Source: Siphonodentalium dalli
Taxonomy: Eukaryota > Mollusca > Scaphopoda > Gadilida > Siphonodentaliidae
Assembly: GCA_032622095.1 (NCBI GenBank)
Contig: CP136068.1
Coordinates: forward strand, 1,051,607 to 1,115,606
DNA: 64,000 nt
Direction: 5' to 3'
The translations under genes were made by a program, and so were the position numbers. Positions 45,519 to 58,053 of this stretch are shown in pieces (positions within the stretch are counted from its first letter, which is position 1; each line of letters begins with the position of its first letter). The notes beneath the pieces were generated by a model. It did no database searches and was not told the origin of the DNA. It was given only the letters and a program-made list of their open reading frames with translations.

Positions 45519-45825
45519 TCTCCTATATATTTTGGAACTTCTGTTTGTCTGTCTTTCTGTATGTATGTGTTATAGACTCGAAAACTGCTCGACCGATCCG
45601 ACTCAAATTTGGTATGTAGGCCTACTGTGATACCGGGAACAATATGGGGGTTCAATTTCACGTGTGACCGTGTCCTTGACCCTGACCTCCTCAGATACGC
45701 TCATATAGGCATGTTTCTGGACCGATCAAACAATAGTTTGTCCAGACGCTGTATATTCTGCCCAGACGGAGGCGATCACAAAGAAATCCCTAATTAGCCC
45801 GGACGAAGTCCGGCACATCAGCTAG
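45519..45825 (+). mobile_element. Short non-autonomous Helitron
   Basis: Starts TCTCCTATATATTTTGGAAC after an A (45518) and ends CTAG (45822-45825) before a T (45826). Eight bases upstream of CTAG is a perfect hairpin, CCGGAC-GAA-GTCCGG (45799-45813). This is the full Helitron structural signature (TC start, 3' hairpin, CTRR end, A/T target) in a 307-bp element without coding capacity. Confidence 0.8.
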
Positions 45826-46486
45826 TAATATATATTCAACAGCCTTGGGCCAATTGACCATATCCTCTCTTCCCAAACTTTCTTAAATTTAACTACCGTC
45901 CTTTCATTTCCTTGGTTATCCTTAATTCCCAAATCTCACACAGCCCATTTCTTATCTTATCTCTTGCTATCTCTTGTTGAGCGCGATCTACTAAATTCAT
46001 CACTGAATTATCTAAAGTTATAAATCAGCAAAATGTCCTGCTTGATTCCCCCCGAACGGCCTTGTGTAGTTCGGGACACTTCAACAATAAAAAAGCCACA
46101 ATAGGCATGTTGTCTCATTCCATTCCAATCACCCATAATCATCCATTAGCGTTTTGTTTAATACTGTTTTTGTATTCTATACTAAATGGATTCCTTCAGT
46201 CAGTTAAAAAGCGACATTGGAATGGTCTATTGTACATTGGGAGGGATGTTAATGTGATAAAAGCAGACGGCAGATAAATAAAAGTGCAGAAGGAGCCCTA
46301 TTTATCGAGGGAAATATTTTGATAATAAGTTCAATAAACGATTGTTGATCTTATTATCTGAACATTTCTTTTGGGATAACTGCTCATCAATGATGCTCTA
46401 ATATAGAAAGGGTTAATTTGAGTTTTGGTGACCAGCGCCATTACTTAGGTAGATACATCACTGGGAACCAACACAGATTGACAATA

Positions 46487-46953
46487 TGTGATCCGCCATA
46501 TCAAATCCAGTCGTAAGTCGGGATTGTTTTTACCCTGTATCAATGCATTCTCTTATATATGCGAGTCGACCATAGGTCGCCTCGCATATATAAGAGATTG
46601 CATTGGCCTAACAATTTTTATCACTTTTTTTAAATAAATGTTTCTTACAATTTTTAGGACATAAAATAAAAAATATCCATTACCCTGCAGGGAGCCCCAC
46701 ACATATATAGAAGCATATAGAAGAGTGTCGTCTGCTCATGTTTGTCTGGGGCTCTGTGTGGGTAAAATTATAAAATTGTTAAACAATACAAGAAAAAATT
46801 ATTAAAATTGTAAAAAATTGTTAGGCCAATGCATTCTCTTATATATGCGAGGCGACCTATGGTCGACTCGCATATATAAGAGAATGCATTGGCACAGGGT
46901 AATAAAAATCCCGACTTACGACTGGATTTTATATGGCGGGTCAGATATCCGAC
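46487..46953. mobile_element. Palindromic MITE with two sub-terminal hairpins
   Basis: Outer inverted arms: GATCCGCCATATCAAATCC with AGTCGTAAGTCGGGATT on the left (from 46490), and its complement ending near 46950. Just inside lie two near-perfect ~65-bp palindromes (46541-46605 and 46827-46891) made of CAATGCATTCTCTTATATA, TGCGAG(T/G)CGACC and their complement. They carry CCCTGT(G/A)(C/T)CAATGC ends. The centre has another inverted pair (AGCCCCACACA / GGGGCTCTGTGTGGG). No coding capacity. Confidence 0.75.
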
Positions 46954-48889
46954 AATATAAGAGTATTTATTGAAACATGAATTTACACACGCGGTCGCAA
47001 TCCGAGTCGAACCAAGCCAGATAAAATCAGGTCCGTCATAACAGTGACCACTATTGGGCGATACACATATACTTCTATAAACAAAATACAACCCACTGGC
47101 GCAACCACTTTCTTCTTTCTTTCCGCTCCTTGATTCTGACAGAACATGTATAGCAATATAAATGCTAGTCACCCTGACTATACACGAAAAAACAAAACAC
47201 AGACGAAGTAAAATATATAGATCTGCATATCAGTGCCATCAACAATTCAATGGATTCAGTCTTTCCACTTGACCATCAACGACGCGATCTCACACTACTT
47301 CACAGTCCGCAATTCCAACTGTCCACATTTTTGTTTACATCCGCTATACATGCACACGAGTTTGGCAAAGCTTGACATGTATATGCCTGCACTCTGTTCA
47401 TGAACACCAACTGCAAATCCCTAGACCTAACACTGAACAGTGAATCACCAACTTTATGGCCATTGATTTAAATCGACTGACGTGTCTGGCTATAATCAAG
47501 TCTGTGTAAGAACTATTTATATTCCATGTTGTGACTTTGTAATCAGAAACCGAAACGACGACATCACAGCATTGGTTGAATCCAAAGCTACCGATATCAT
47601 TTAACATTCCACGAAGATGTACCGTACCGTCTTGGAGATTTCTCTTCTGCTGGCTCTGAACAATTTTCTACGGCCGAGTGGAATCTGAAGTGTAGCCAAA
47701 TCATTTCCCAAATACTTTCGAACGTTTGATGATGGAATATCGTGCAAGTATCGGGCAATATCTTGCTATCTGGCCTAACATTAACTTTAAGAGTGTTACT
47801 TTCTGGCTAACACTTTGACGGCTGACTATTGGCACATTTTCATCATCACTAACAAAGCATCTGGGTTGAGTCGTCTTCGTTTTTTCCAACCACGTAGTAC
47901 CATTAACCAAGAATTGATATTTTTTAAATTATGTGATGTGAACTTTCTAGTCATAACAAATCACCGAAGATGAATTATTACGCGTGACGACTTAGTGACA
48001 ATGCAGGGAAACTCGATCAACAAATCTATCAACCTAGCGGTCAGCAGTGACATATCATGTCGAAAGTGATACATGTATGTTATTTTCTTTAGTTTTCACA
48101 AAACGGTAATAAACAAAAAAGTTCTGTATTTATTTCATTGAGGCTGGTGTAAGTAATCTTCACCAATTATATGATTCAGCGTTAAAGATGGAATATCTCT
48201 TCATATAACAATTTTGAAATAGTTTCGTGGGTATAATAATAAATATGAATTGAAGACCCATGTCCGGAAATGTTTTTATCGATTAATATTGATTCTCAGT
48301 TTAAAATAAAAGTTGCTATATATATCAGCTACATTCTAAAAAGACTCTGTGTGTATCAGGTGCAAAAAATGGGGCTTTCCCCAAACTGATACATCATTGC
48401 TCAATGATATGGTGTTGTTCGGGTCCGGAGTTCACAGAGGGCACCCATGTGTATTGGGACTGGAATCAGGACATTCACACAGTGAGTTCGCAAAACAGAT
48501 ACATAGAAGATAACATTATAAGTATACTTATCATTATATTCAAGAGATGCATATATTCTTGCAAAATGAGGGACCTTCAATCGTTAGAGGATGGCATGTT
48601 AGACTGGGTATTGTATTATAACACACTTGAGTTTGTCCCATTCAAGATATTTTCCGCAAGATAGATACAATTTGTCAAGAGAGATGGAAATAGTGATGAC
48701 AATGTGCAGTAAATATAGTTTCTTCTGAGATAAAAGAAAACAGTCAGTAGCACATGACTTTTCAGGATCCTCCAATACTGGAAGCTGACAAGGGTATATC
48801 AACCGATACAGATAATTTCTTTCAGTTTTAGAACAGACTCATAGCCTAACATAAACAACTTAAATCTTCGCCCTGTGTCGGTTACATAT
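46954..48889. other. Lectin gene intron 1, middle part
   Basis: No supported exon. Minus-strand frames near 47398-47910 share one frame but are split by stops, with no domain. A plus-strand frame at 48404-48664 contains a tryptophan-rich word (HVYWDWNQD) that recalls lectin domains, but no acceptor/donor pair of the right phase was found. Confidence 0.3.
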
Positions 48890-50345
48890 GTGACACAGAC
48901 AGACCCGACAGTCGAAATGTAGGCACCAACCTTGGCGTCTTCAATGGTTCCACACAATTTGATTCCTCCTATCATTGGAGAATAATGGGTATGAATTTGG
49001 TGGAAATTTGCGATAAACATAGTTCTATAGATGCTGTCCCTCCCCACCCTATCCTTGACTCAAGTGGTGCCACTATGACATCACTACTCATTATGAAGAT
49101 GAATATATATATAAAATTGGTGGAAATCAGCGACAAACGAATTCATTGAAATATAATGCCCCATCTCTTAAACAAACGTCGCCAATTTGGCGTATTTTAA
49201 CCACACGATTAGACTCCTGATATCATGGAGATATATAAGTTATGTATAAGTTTGATGGAGAAGAATTTGTATCCATCTGGTGGAAATCGGCGCTGAAAAC
49301 AGTTTTATCAATTTTGGCGTCGCTCTCCCCTTCATTGCACCTGTCTCAAATGGCACAACTTTTGCCATCTTTAAATCACACTTTAAATGTCACTTTTGAC
49401 ATATTTAAATCACACGCCACGTATGACAGCTTTAAGACACACTGTTACGCTCCTGATGTCATGAAGATGATAATGTATAAGTTTGGTGATAATCGGCGAC
49501 CAATACATTATTATCGAAGTAAGTGCCCCCTTCATCTTTCATCCAAACGGCACCAACTTGGCGTCTTCACATCACACGATTATATTTCTCATATCATAGA
49601 GAAGAATGTATCAATTTGATGAAATTCGGCGCTAAAAAGTTTGATAAAGTTTGGTGCCCCTCTCCCCTTCCGTGCACCCCTGACTCAAAAGGCGCCACTT
49701 TTCCATCTTTACATCACACGATTAGATTTCTCGAATCATGGGGAAGAACGTGTATCAATTTGGTGCAAATCGGCCTCAAAAAGTTTTATCAATTTTGGTG
49801 CCCCTCTCCCTTCCGTGCACCCATGACTCAAATTGTGTCTCTTTTGCAATCTTGAAATCCACATGATTAGTTTCCTCGAATCATGGAGAAGAATGTGTAT
49901 CAATTTGGTGGAAATCGGCCTCAAAAAGTTTTATCAATTTTGTCGCCCCTCTCCCCTTTCGTGCACCCCTGACTCAATTGGCACCAATTTTGCCATATTT
50001 AAATCACACGATTAGATTTCTCGTATCATGGAGAAGAATGTGTATCAATTTTGTGGAAATCGGCGCTAAACAGGTCTATCAATTCTGGTGCCCTTCTCCC
50101 CTTCCGTGCACCCCTGACTCAAATGGCGCCACTTTTGGCATATTTAATCACACGATTAGATTTCTCGTATCATGGAAAAGAATGGGTAGCAATTTTGTGG
50201 AAATCGGCGTTAAACAGTTTTATAAATTTTGGTGCCCCTCTCCCTTCGGGCCACCCCTGACTCAAATGGTGCCACTTTTGCCATCTTTAAATCAAACGAT
50301 TAGATTCCTTGAATTATGGAGAATAATGTTCTCCATACCTATTTT
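48890..50345. repeat. Array of Helentron ~145-bp core repeats
   Basis: GTGCACCCCTGACTCAAA-type anchors recur at about 49672, 49816, 49960, 50106 and 50252 (144-146-bp steps). Each unit has GGTGCCCCTCTCCCCTTCC, GCGCCACTTTTG, CACACGATTAGATTTCTCG and ATGGAGAAGAATGTGTATC. Same family as 33330-34921. The left edge carries a CACAGACAGAC remnant; no clear terminal hairpin or CTAG is present. Frames across it are periodic artefacts. Confidence 0.85.
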
Positions 50346-51293
50346 ATGTATAGGTTTATGAGAAATAAACTGATTGAAGATTAAACGGACATGGCTCATT
50401 CTAGCTTCCAAATTTTGTCTACGTAATTTGGAAGGATGTATACGATAGGCTTACAAATACACGAGATGACCATGCTAATATACCGGCTTCATATGCTCTG
50501 AAAAATACTTGCCATGGTCCGGTCACAGCCACTTTCCAGTTGTTTTCAATTGTTCGCAAATAATTGAAACAAATGCTCTGGATAGACTCAGGCGGAACGC
50601 TCTTTTCTGTTCAATGCCGTGCAAATGAGTGTTTTTTTAGTCCGGGACCGAAACATCGTGTTCAACGTTGATTTTGTTTTTGCGTCTTTCTGTGACATAT
50701 GCATAATGCTCGTAAATAGATTTTAAAAATTATATATTTTTAATAAGACTATACACAATATATATACATATACGATGTGTTAATATACATGTTTAGAACA
50801 AATATTGAACATAAATTTCAGAACTGAATAATGAATATTATGTGAATAAGAAGGGGTCTGTGATGGTGGTGGTAGTGGTGGTGGTTAATTCTAAAATGAT
50901 AACTATAGTATGTTGTGTCAATTTCAGTTCTTTCTAACACACACGCATGCATTTCTTATGTTCAGAAGGATTTAAATTCATTGAACCACTGTAAATACTA
51001 CATCAAATTTCAGTACAATCATAATTACAAAAACACATATGAGGATCACAATGTGTCTCTTTTGTCATGTTTTCAGGTGGTCGATGATTTAACTTTTTAA
51101 CATACGAACCTCTATTTATATAATGTCACCCACCCATATCAATCGCATATTTGAACAAAACTCGTCATTCTTTTCTATTTTTCAAGAGTTTCGTCTGTTA
51201 ATGTATATTTATTAATTTTGTTATCTTTATTTTTCTCGCTTTATGAGACTATATAGTACCACCCCATCTGCATGTTATCGTTTTTCACTCCAG
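50346..51293. other. Lectin gene intron 1, last part
   Basis: No exon recognised. A short GGT microsatellite lies at about 50864-50885. Confidence 0.35.
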
Positions 51294-51517
51294 TGATTTC
51301 ACATACCTGTCGATAGATGGACGGTGCAGTGGAGAAGACTGTTCGTTCAGGAATTGGGATCGCAGTTCTTTCCAGTGGTCGAACTGGAAGAACTATCCCG
51401 ACACGGATGACCTAGACTTCGCTATATGTGCCAAAATCACCATGGCAGCATCCGTGTGGGAGTATTCTATATGCAGCAACAGTTACTCGAACACTGCATG
51501 CTTGTGTGAGGTTGAAG
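51294..51517 (+). CDS. C-type lectin domain, second half (exon)
   Basis: Acceptor TTTTTCACTCCAG, donor GTTGGT. One base completes the codon carried from 43981 (ACT). It encodes DFTYLSIDGRCSGEDCSFRN, then SSFQWSNWKNYPDTDD, AICAKI, VWEYSICS and ACLCEVE: the W-rich loop and closing cysteines of a C-type lectin domain. No EPN/QPD or WND calcium-binding motif is present, so calcium-dependent sugar binding is doubtful. It ends in phase 1, as required by the stalk exon at 57649. Confidence 0.8.
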
Positions 51518-52719
51518 GTTGGTATATTTGTTGTAAACACTGTTTATTTCGGAGATTTATAAACGTACTCTGTTTCTATTGCAATAGATAGTCCAGTGGG
51601 ACTTCATGGTAATCAAACAAATAACAACGTAACACTCTTGTTGGAAATTTTCGACCACATGGCGTTCTTCAGCCAAAACAAGTCATACAGGTACAATCAA
51701 TATTAATGTTGACTCCAATTAAACAAGTCCGTTCAATAGTTGCACCTTTGCTTTGACGTTTGTACCTCGATCGACGATGACGTAACTACATGACGTTGCT
51801 TTTACCTATTATACCGGCCCCCAGATGAGGGTAGTGTCACACGAAAGGGTAGACATTTTGATGCTATCTCCAATTATCCTTGCTCCATGGGGGTTCCAAA
51901 ACACTGAGGTATCCAGGGCGGAGCAGGTGGAAAATATATTTTTTTGAACTTTTTGGTGTTTTTGACCTGCAAAATTCAGTATAATCAGGAAAACCAATAA
52001 AATAAGACAAATGTTTAATAAAATGTACTTTAATATCAGATACTTATTCTCAAAAAATGCATAAATTGCAGTGCTTTTTCAAAAAAGTTTTCCAGAAGAT
52101 TTCCTATAAAATTTTCAGTTTTTGGTATAAAGCTCTCGGTGGTATATCAAATTTTTCAGCATTATATACCTGATTTATTAATATCAACATCACAAGCAAT
52201 GATATCCAACAAACCGAGATATTTCCAAAAACTTAACCCACCCCCCTAAAACTGATTTTCTATCTGGAAATACCTGTCAAGTCAGAATAGCCCGTTTTAA
52301 TTCCGTTTTGTTAACCAATTCGCAGTCTTATCATATATTGTGGAATTATAATGTATCTGAGGAGGTTTATGTTATGGTAGAGTCTATTTTGTTTAAATAT
52401 TTGATATTTTTTTGGGGCAAATTGACTAAAATTTTGATTATTTTAAAGTGAAAAATGTTTGAAAAATTCCCATTACTTTGTCAGTTTTATGGAAACAGCT
52501 GCACAACATACACCGCAATAAGCATAAATTCTTCCCCAATATCAGACATGAAATGATATAATCATGTACCAGACCAGAATTAAGAAATAAAGTAAAACTT
52601 AACCCTACCCCAAGATAGTGTTCTCAATGCTTTCAATTTTATGCTATACTAAACTCGAAAGGTCATTCATACTAGTTGATAGAATTCATATCATAAATTG
52701 CAATAATTCTGCACACGGA
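51518..52719. other. Lectin gene intron 2, first part
   Basis: No coding exon recognised. The stretch next to the nuclease-like relic may belong to the same decayed transposon. Confidence 0.3.
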
Positions 52720-53315
52720 TTATGTAATCTCATCTTCACTGTCACTGTCAATTTCATAAAATGTGATGGTATCAGTCTATAGAATTTCTGTGCAACATCT
52801 TACGGGAAGAATGGTTGCCTATCAGGCTGCCTATCGGTCGTCCATCCATGAACTGCTACAGCGGGAGTGGTTGATTTGGCAACGGTTGCAAGTCTCCACT
52901 GTTTTGCTATCATGTTGGCTCGTTTTGGGTGTATAATTAAAGATTCCTCACAAGGTGGAAGTGCAGAAAGATGAACTACCTTTTGCTGATTCTCGAACTT
53001 CTGCTGGAACTTTACCCACCTAGCTTAATTAACTTTCTCGAATGTGGACCCTACATATATAAGGCACATGTTAACTCCTTGTATTAAGCGTGTCACTGTC
53101 CAAATCCCAATTCTTTCCGAAATAAGCCATGCCTTCCATATATCTTGATGGTCTTTCCAGCAACTTCCAGAAGTGTATTTTTCCTTTTCGGAACAACGAT
53201 GAAAGGTAATTATTACCTGTGAAGGAATGGAACCCAACAACTCCAATCTTCTGTATATTTGGCTGCCAAAATGTGGAAATAGTAGATATTGACCCAGCGT
53301 GTCCCACAAACGCTT
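52720..53315 (-). pseudogene. Decayed transposon-associated gene (HAFTGCD-type family)
   Basis: Minus-strand frames read, in order, GSISTISTFW, VVGFHSFTGNNYLSSLFRKG, a KLLERPSRYMEG stretch and GKNWDLDSD. After a frame change come KFQQKFENQQ, LPPCEESLIIHPKRANMIA and VAVHGW. This order recalls a widespread invertebrate/fish multicopy family with 'HAFTGCD..S.F.GKGK', 'FG..W.L' and 'LPP....L..H..RA..Q' motifs, often tied to a PIN/FEN1-like nuclease. Assignment is from remembered motifs only. Here the usual GCD is GNN, and stops and shifts break the frame, so it is dead. Confidence 0.45.
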
Positions 53316-53900
53316 ACAAGTTATGGTTGATGTATAAATTGGCTATTCTGCCTTCTATACATTGAACACTAACATGTCTGACTATTGTCACCACTGACAT
53401 TACCAGAAATATTGGATTTTTCTCTCACAAACTTGACATAAATAACGGCACAAAAATGTTCAAGTCAAATGTAACTATGTTTGGTATGAAAGGTGTTTAT
53501 TGTTTTTATCTACCTTAAATGTGTCACACTAATGTGTTTATAAACCAAATTACTCAAAATGGCTTCCAAAATGGCAACCATTTTTTACATATATCCCGAA
53601 TATTATTCTCTGCGTTTCCGAAAATGTAGCAAATTGTGACTCACTTGGTTATGTTACATGTTAGCTAATCAACTGACAACTAAATGTTCTATTCTGGTTG
53701 TCCCATTTCCTTATGGGGCATAACAAATTAATTTTAAAGTTGCCTTATTTGTATTTTTTCCCGAGAAACTCTTTTTGGATACTGGCTATATATTTTTTTA
53801 ATAAATGGGCAGAACTTTGAAATGGAACTGAAATGAATCATAATATGTGGCTATATTAGGATAACAATTTATCAACATGATACAGGGTGGAGGTCAATAT
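53316..53900. other. Lectin gene intron 2, no feature
   Basis: AT-rich; nothing recognised. Confidence 0.3.
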
Positions 53901-55410
53901 GGCAACCAGGGAGTTCCAATGTGTTAATAGGTGAGGTGAATATGTATAAAGGGAGTTATTGTATGGTCATGAATGATGTGAATATGTGTACATGATTAGC
54001 TATATGGCCATGGTGAGATGTATAGGTATGCAAGGAGTGAGTGTATGGTCACGTGTGAGGTGAATAGGTATACAGGGAGTGACTGTATGGTTGTATGGTT
54101 ATGACTACCCAGTACAGGTGTACATAATGTGGCTCAATGGGCATTGGTTTGGTTTATGTAAATAACGAGAGTACCTACATGGTCATATGTGTGTTTATGT
54201 ATATATGGGGTGAATGTAAAGTCATGGGTGGGATGTACAGGTGTTCCTTGTTTGGCTGTATTGTCACAGGTGGGCGTATATGTATACATGTGTTGTCTGT
54301 ACGATCATGGTGGGGTGAATGGATAAATAGATGTGCAGCTATGTGTAATGCGTATAAGTGCACATGGAAAGGCAGTAGTCATAACGTGTATATGTGTACC
54401 TGATGTATGCTGAATGGTCATTGGCGAGCGTGTGGATGGTCATGTGTGGATGCATATGTATATATCGAGTGGCTTTATGACTATTGACGTGGCAAATATG
54501 TATACAGTGAGTGACTCTATGGCCAATAGTGAGGTGAATATGTTTTCAGGGAGTGACTGTATGGCAAATGGTGAGGTTAACATGTATACAAGGAGTGACT
54601 ATATGGTCATGGGTCAGGTGTAGGAGTATACATGGTGTGCCTGCATGGCTGTATGATCATGTGTAGGGTATACGGGTAGACAAAAGTGTGACTGTATGAG
54701 AGGTATATGTATAAAGTGAGTGGCTATATCGCCATTAGTGAGGTGCATATGTTCACCTGGAGTGATTCTATGGTCATGGTTGGGGGTATATGTATATCTT
54801 GTGTGGCTATTTTGCCATGGGTTTGGTGAACATGTATACAGCGAGTGACGTATGACCAATGGTGAGGTGAATAGGTATACACTGATTGACTGTATGATCA
54901 TGAATGTGTTGGATATGTACACAGGGGGTGACTATATGGTCATGGGTCAGGTGTATGAGTATACCTATTGTGCCTGCATGGTGACACATGGCTGTATGGG
55001 CATGTGTGGGGTGTACAGGTATATACAAGTGTGGATATATATGATCATGGGTGAGGGGTACATATATAAAGCGAGTGGCTATATGGCCAATGGTGAGATG
55101 CATATGTATACATGGAGTGACTATGGTCATGGATGGGGTGTATATGTTTATCTTGAATGGCTATTTTGTCCATGGCGAATAGGTATACGGGGAGTGACCG
55201 TATGGCCAATGGTGAGATGAATAGGTATACAAGTATTGACTTATTATCATGAAAGTTGTGAATAGGTATAAAGGGATTGAATATATGGTCATGGGTCAGG
55301 TGTATGTGTATAGAGTGAGTGACTATCTTGTCGTTTGTGTGGTGTTTATGTGTATATATGGAGTGACTCTATGTTACTGGGTTGGTTGTACATATGTACC
55401 TTGGGTTGCT
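53900..55410. repeat. Degenerate minisatellite, ~43-bp unit
   Basis: About 35 diverged copies of a block with GTGAGGTGAATA(T/G)GTATACA followed by GGGAGTGACTGTATGG(T/C)CA. Plus-strand and minus-strand frames with repeated words (for example HLTIGH, VYEYT) come from this periodicity and are not genes. Confidence 0.85.
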
Positions 55411-55484
55411 ATTGCATGATCTTCAGGAACATAGTAAACACTGGTGCCCAGTGAACCGAGAAAAGAAAATGACGTGATACTACT

Positions 55485-56860
55485 ATGATCATAAGTAATG
55501 GTGATATCGCAACCAAATTTCACAACTCTGTCATTCAACAGGGACAGAGTAAACGATTTGACGTGTGTGAGGAAGCGCAAAAAAAACCGCAGCAAATGAT
55601 AGCTTGTAATGATTGCGGTGCAATGTATGAACACGTAATGCTCTTTCAGGAACATATTAATAAATAGTGCCCAGTGAACCGAGACACATCCGAGAAAAGA
55701 AAAACTACGGATGGCCACGGATATTATTCACGATAAACGCCGAAAAAAAAAGAAAAAAAAGAAGAAGAGACGATTCATTTATATACCAAAATTCCGTCGA
55801 TGAGGGACAAGCATTTGCTGACCTGATGGCAGCGTCATAGCCACATAAAGCAGACGCGGATAAAGTGGATGCGAAGTTGGAGTAAATGGGCATGAAATAA
55901 TTTATTGCACAATATTCTGCAATATTCGAGATTAATTCGGTGTTTTCTTCAGCTACATGCAGTATGGTACATACAGTTCATACCAAAATTATGGATAATG
56001 TTTATAATCTTATATCCGGATCCAAAGGTGGCAATGAGCTGCGGGCTATATCATAGGCTATCAAGACGAATACATACTTGTTTGAAGATTATTTTGATGA
56101 GAGTGAAGTTGAAGATGAAACAGATATTCAGATTATAGTCTTGGTGTCACAGAAGGTGATAAGACCAGTGGATTGTGTTTTTGCTGTTATTTCTTAAGCA
56201 TGGGTCAAAATTGGTTGTACACGGACTCATTCTACGTAAACGTTAGTTTCGATAAACTTCAGCGTCTCGGGATTTTTCATAAGAGGCGAGAGACATGAAC
56301 AAAGATTGACTTGTACAGTACAGTTGAAGATATATGTCGGTTCCGTATATTCCAACATATGGAGGATGGAGAAAACATTTCAGAGACATGGTTGATGGGA
56401 ATTTAAGTCAGACTGTAAGGGTCGATACTTCCTGGGCGAAGCGTGACGCCCTTAGCTCAAGCTGTGAAATGGCTAAGGCCGAGGTCGCAAAAATAAGCTA
56501 ACTGATACGGGAAAGCACCGAAAAAAAAACAGTTAAGAGGGAATTATCTGGAGGTCTTACTCTCAATCAGTATACGAAATGGGTGATGAAGAGAAACAGA
56601 GACTGATTTTCGATCAGAAGGTATGAACAATACCGCGATTACCATGGTGACAATCAAAACAGTTATGGATGATGTGTACAATCTTATATCCAGGGGTGAC
56701 AACGATTGGCGTGCTATATCATTGGTTATCAAGATAAATAAACACTTACTAACAGTTCATTTTGATTCCATTGACGAACAGAACAGACTATGATGAACAT
56801 AGCGAAACAGACTCCGATCAGAGTACCGGTGGCACTGAAGAAAATGCTAAGATCCATGGA
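55485..56860 (+). pseudogene. Decayed transposon-like ORF with zinc-finger and repeated module
   Basis: A frame at 55485-55667 contains CNDCGAMYEHVMLFQEH, resembling a C2H2/C2HC finger; the word CAGGAACATA..GTGCCCAGTGAACCGAGA occurs twice (near 55423 and 55648). Further on, two diverged copies of one module occur, near 55990 (MDNVYNLISGS, then YLFEDYFD) and near 56660 (MDDVYNLISR...HFDS), separated by stops. A stretch near 56420 reads SWAKRDALSS. The repeated finger-plus-helix layout suggests a DNA-transposon-associated protein, family not identified. Confidence 0.4.
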
Positions 56861-57648
56861 TTGTATTTTCTCTGTTCTTGTCTTAAATAATAAGCATTAT
56901 TCTTTAAATAATAAATAATGTGTACTTTATCTCGTCTATAATCAATAATTGTCCCAGTTTTTACACATAAGTCAGAGACACGCTCTTTGTTCATATCATA
57001 TGATAAAAAGTACATCTACTAATTTTAATTCTGAATATCAAATACATAGTGTCCGAGTACATGTAGCCAAAAAAAGTAGCCCAATTAAACATTTTTAAAA
57101 ATATTGTAACTTTTTAAATTTCATTTTTAAATCTCTAAAGCACCATTACATTCGAATAAATCGAAACTTTGGAAGTTTAAAACATTTTAAACTTATTTTA
57201 ATTTTTAAAATCTTGTTTAATGTTTTTAAATTTCGAAAACACTATTAAATACGAATAAATCGAAAAAGTGGAAGTTTTTAACATTTGGTTTTTTTTTTAA
57301 GACCTTTATTAATTTCGAAAATCACTATTACAATTTTAAATACAAATGGGAGAGAACAGTCCTCCTATTGAAACATATATTCCACCAGCTTTATTTACAG
57401 GCACTCGTTGATCCATTGGTACACTGACACATCCAATTCTTTGACCGCATGGTGTGACAAATGGAGTCCCATTTATGTGAGACCGGTGGCTTGACCACCT
57501 GCGGTTAATAACCCATTAACGGGGCACGTGACTCCAGTCATGCAATTTTTTCTATTGTCATGCAAATTAGCCCCTACCAAGACCCATTTTCTTCTTATGG
57601 GGGCAGAGTCACCATGAATTGTGCCACTTCCACATCTCCATTAACCAG
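56861..57648. other. Lectin gene intron 2, last part
   Basis: Very AT-rich (long TTTTAAAT tracts at 57090-57330); no feature besides a conventional pyrimidine-rich run before the stalk exon. Confidence 0.35.
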
Positions 57649-58053
57649 GAATAGAAGCACCATCAACAACAACGACGCCAACATCATCATCAACAACAAC
57701 AACAACAACAACAACGACGACGACGACGACGACGGCGGCGACGACGACGACGACGACGACAACAACAACAACGACGATGACGACAATAACAACGACGACG
57801 ACAATAACTACAACAACGACGACGACGACAACAACAACAACAACTACCACTTCAACAACTGCGACGTTGACAACAACTATTACTACTACCACGACGTCGA
57901 AGATAACGACGAGGATGACAACAACAACAGCAACAACAACAACAGTGGCGACGGCGACCACAACTTCAGCCAGTTCGGATCCAAATACTACTCCAGACGT
58001 AACTTCGATCAGGCCAATACTGAGGACGACAAATGCACGGCTCAGGCCAAAAG
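57649..58053 (+). CDS. Threonine-rich mucin-like stalk exon
   Basis: Acceptor CCATTAACCAG, donor GTTCGT; symmetric phase 1 (two bases, 134 codons, one base), matching both the lectin exon and the last exon. It encodes GIEAPSTTTTPTSSS, then about 100 residues dominated by Thr, built from ACA/ACG triplets, then a less repetitive end (SASSDPNTTPDVTSIRPIL). Thr/Ser/Pro-rich segments are heavily O-glycosylated and extend the binding domain from the membrane. The other two frames on this strand read poly-Asn/Asp or are broken, and the minus strand reads poly-Val/Ser; the splice phases favour the Thr frame. Being a triplet repeat, its length is likely to vary between alleles. Confidence 0.7.

Noticed and set aside
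47398-47910. Two minus-strand frames in the same register (69 codons each)
   Set aside because: Separated by stops, with no recognisable motif; cannot be told apart from intronic noise.
48404-48664. Frame containing HVYWDWNQD, possible middle lectin exon
   Set aside because: The lectin halves at 43798-43981 and 51294-51517 already join in phase and complete the fold; no splice pair of the right phase surrounds this frame.
54137-55220. Frames with repeated histidine- or tyrosine-rich words
   Set aside because: Periodic products of the ~43-bp minisatellite.
57595-57961. Poly-Val and poly-Ser minus-strand frames
   Set aside because: Pure products of the same triplet repeat on the opposite strand.
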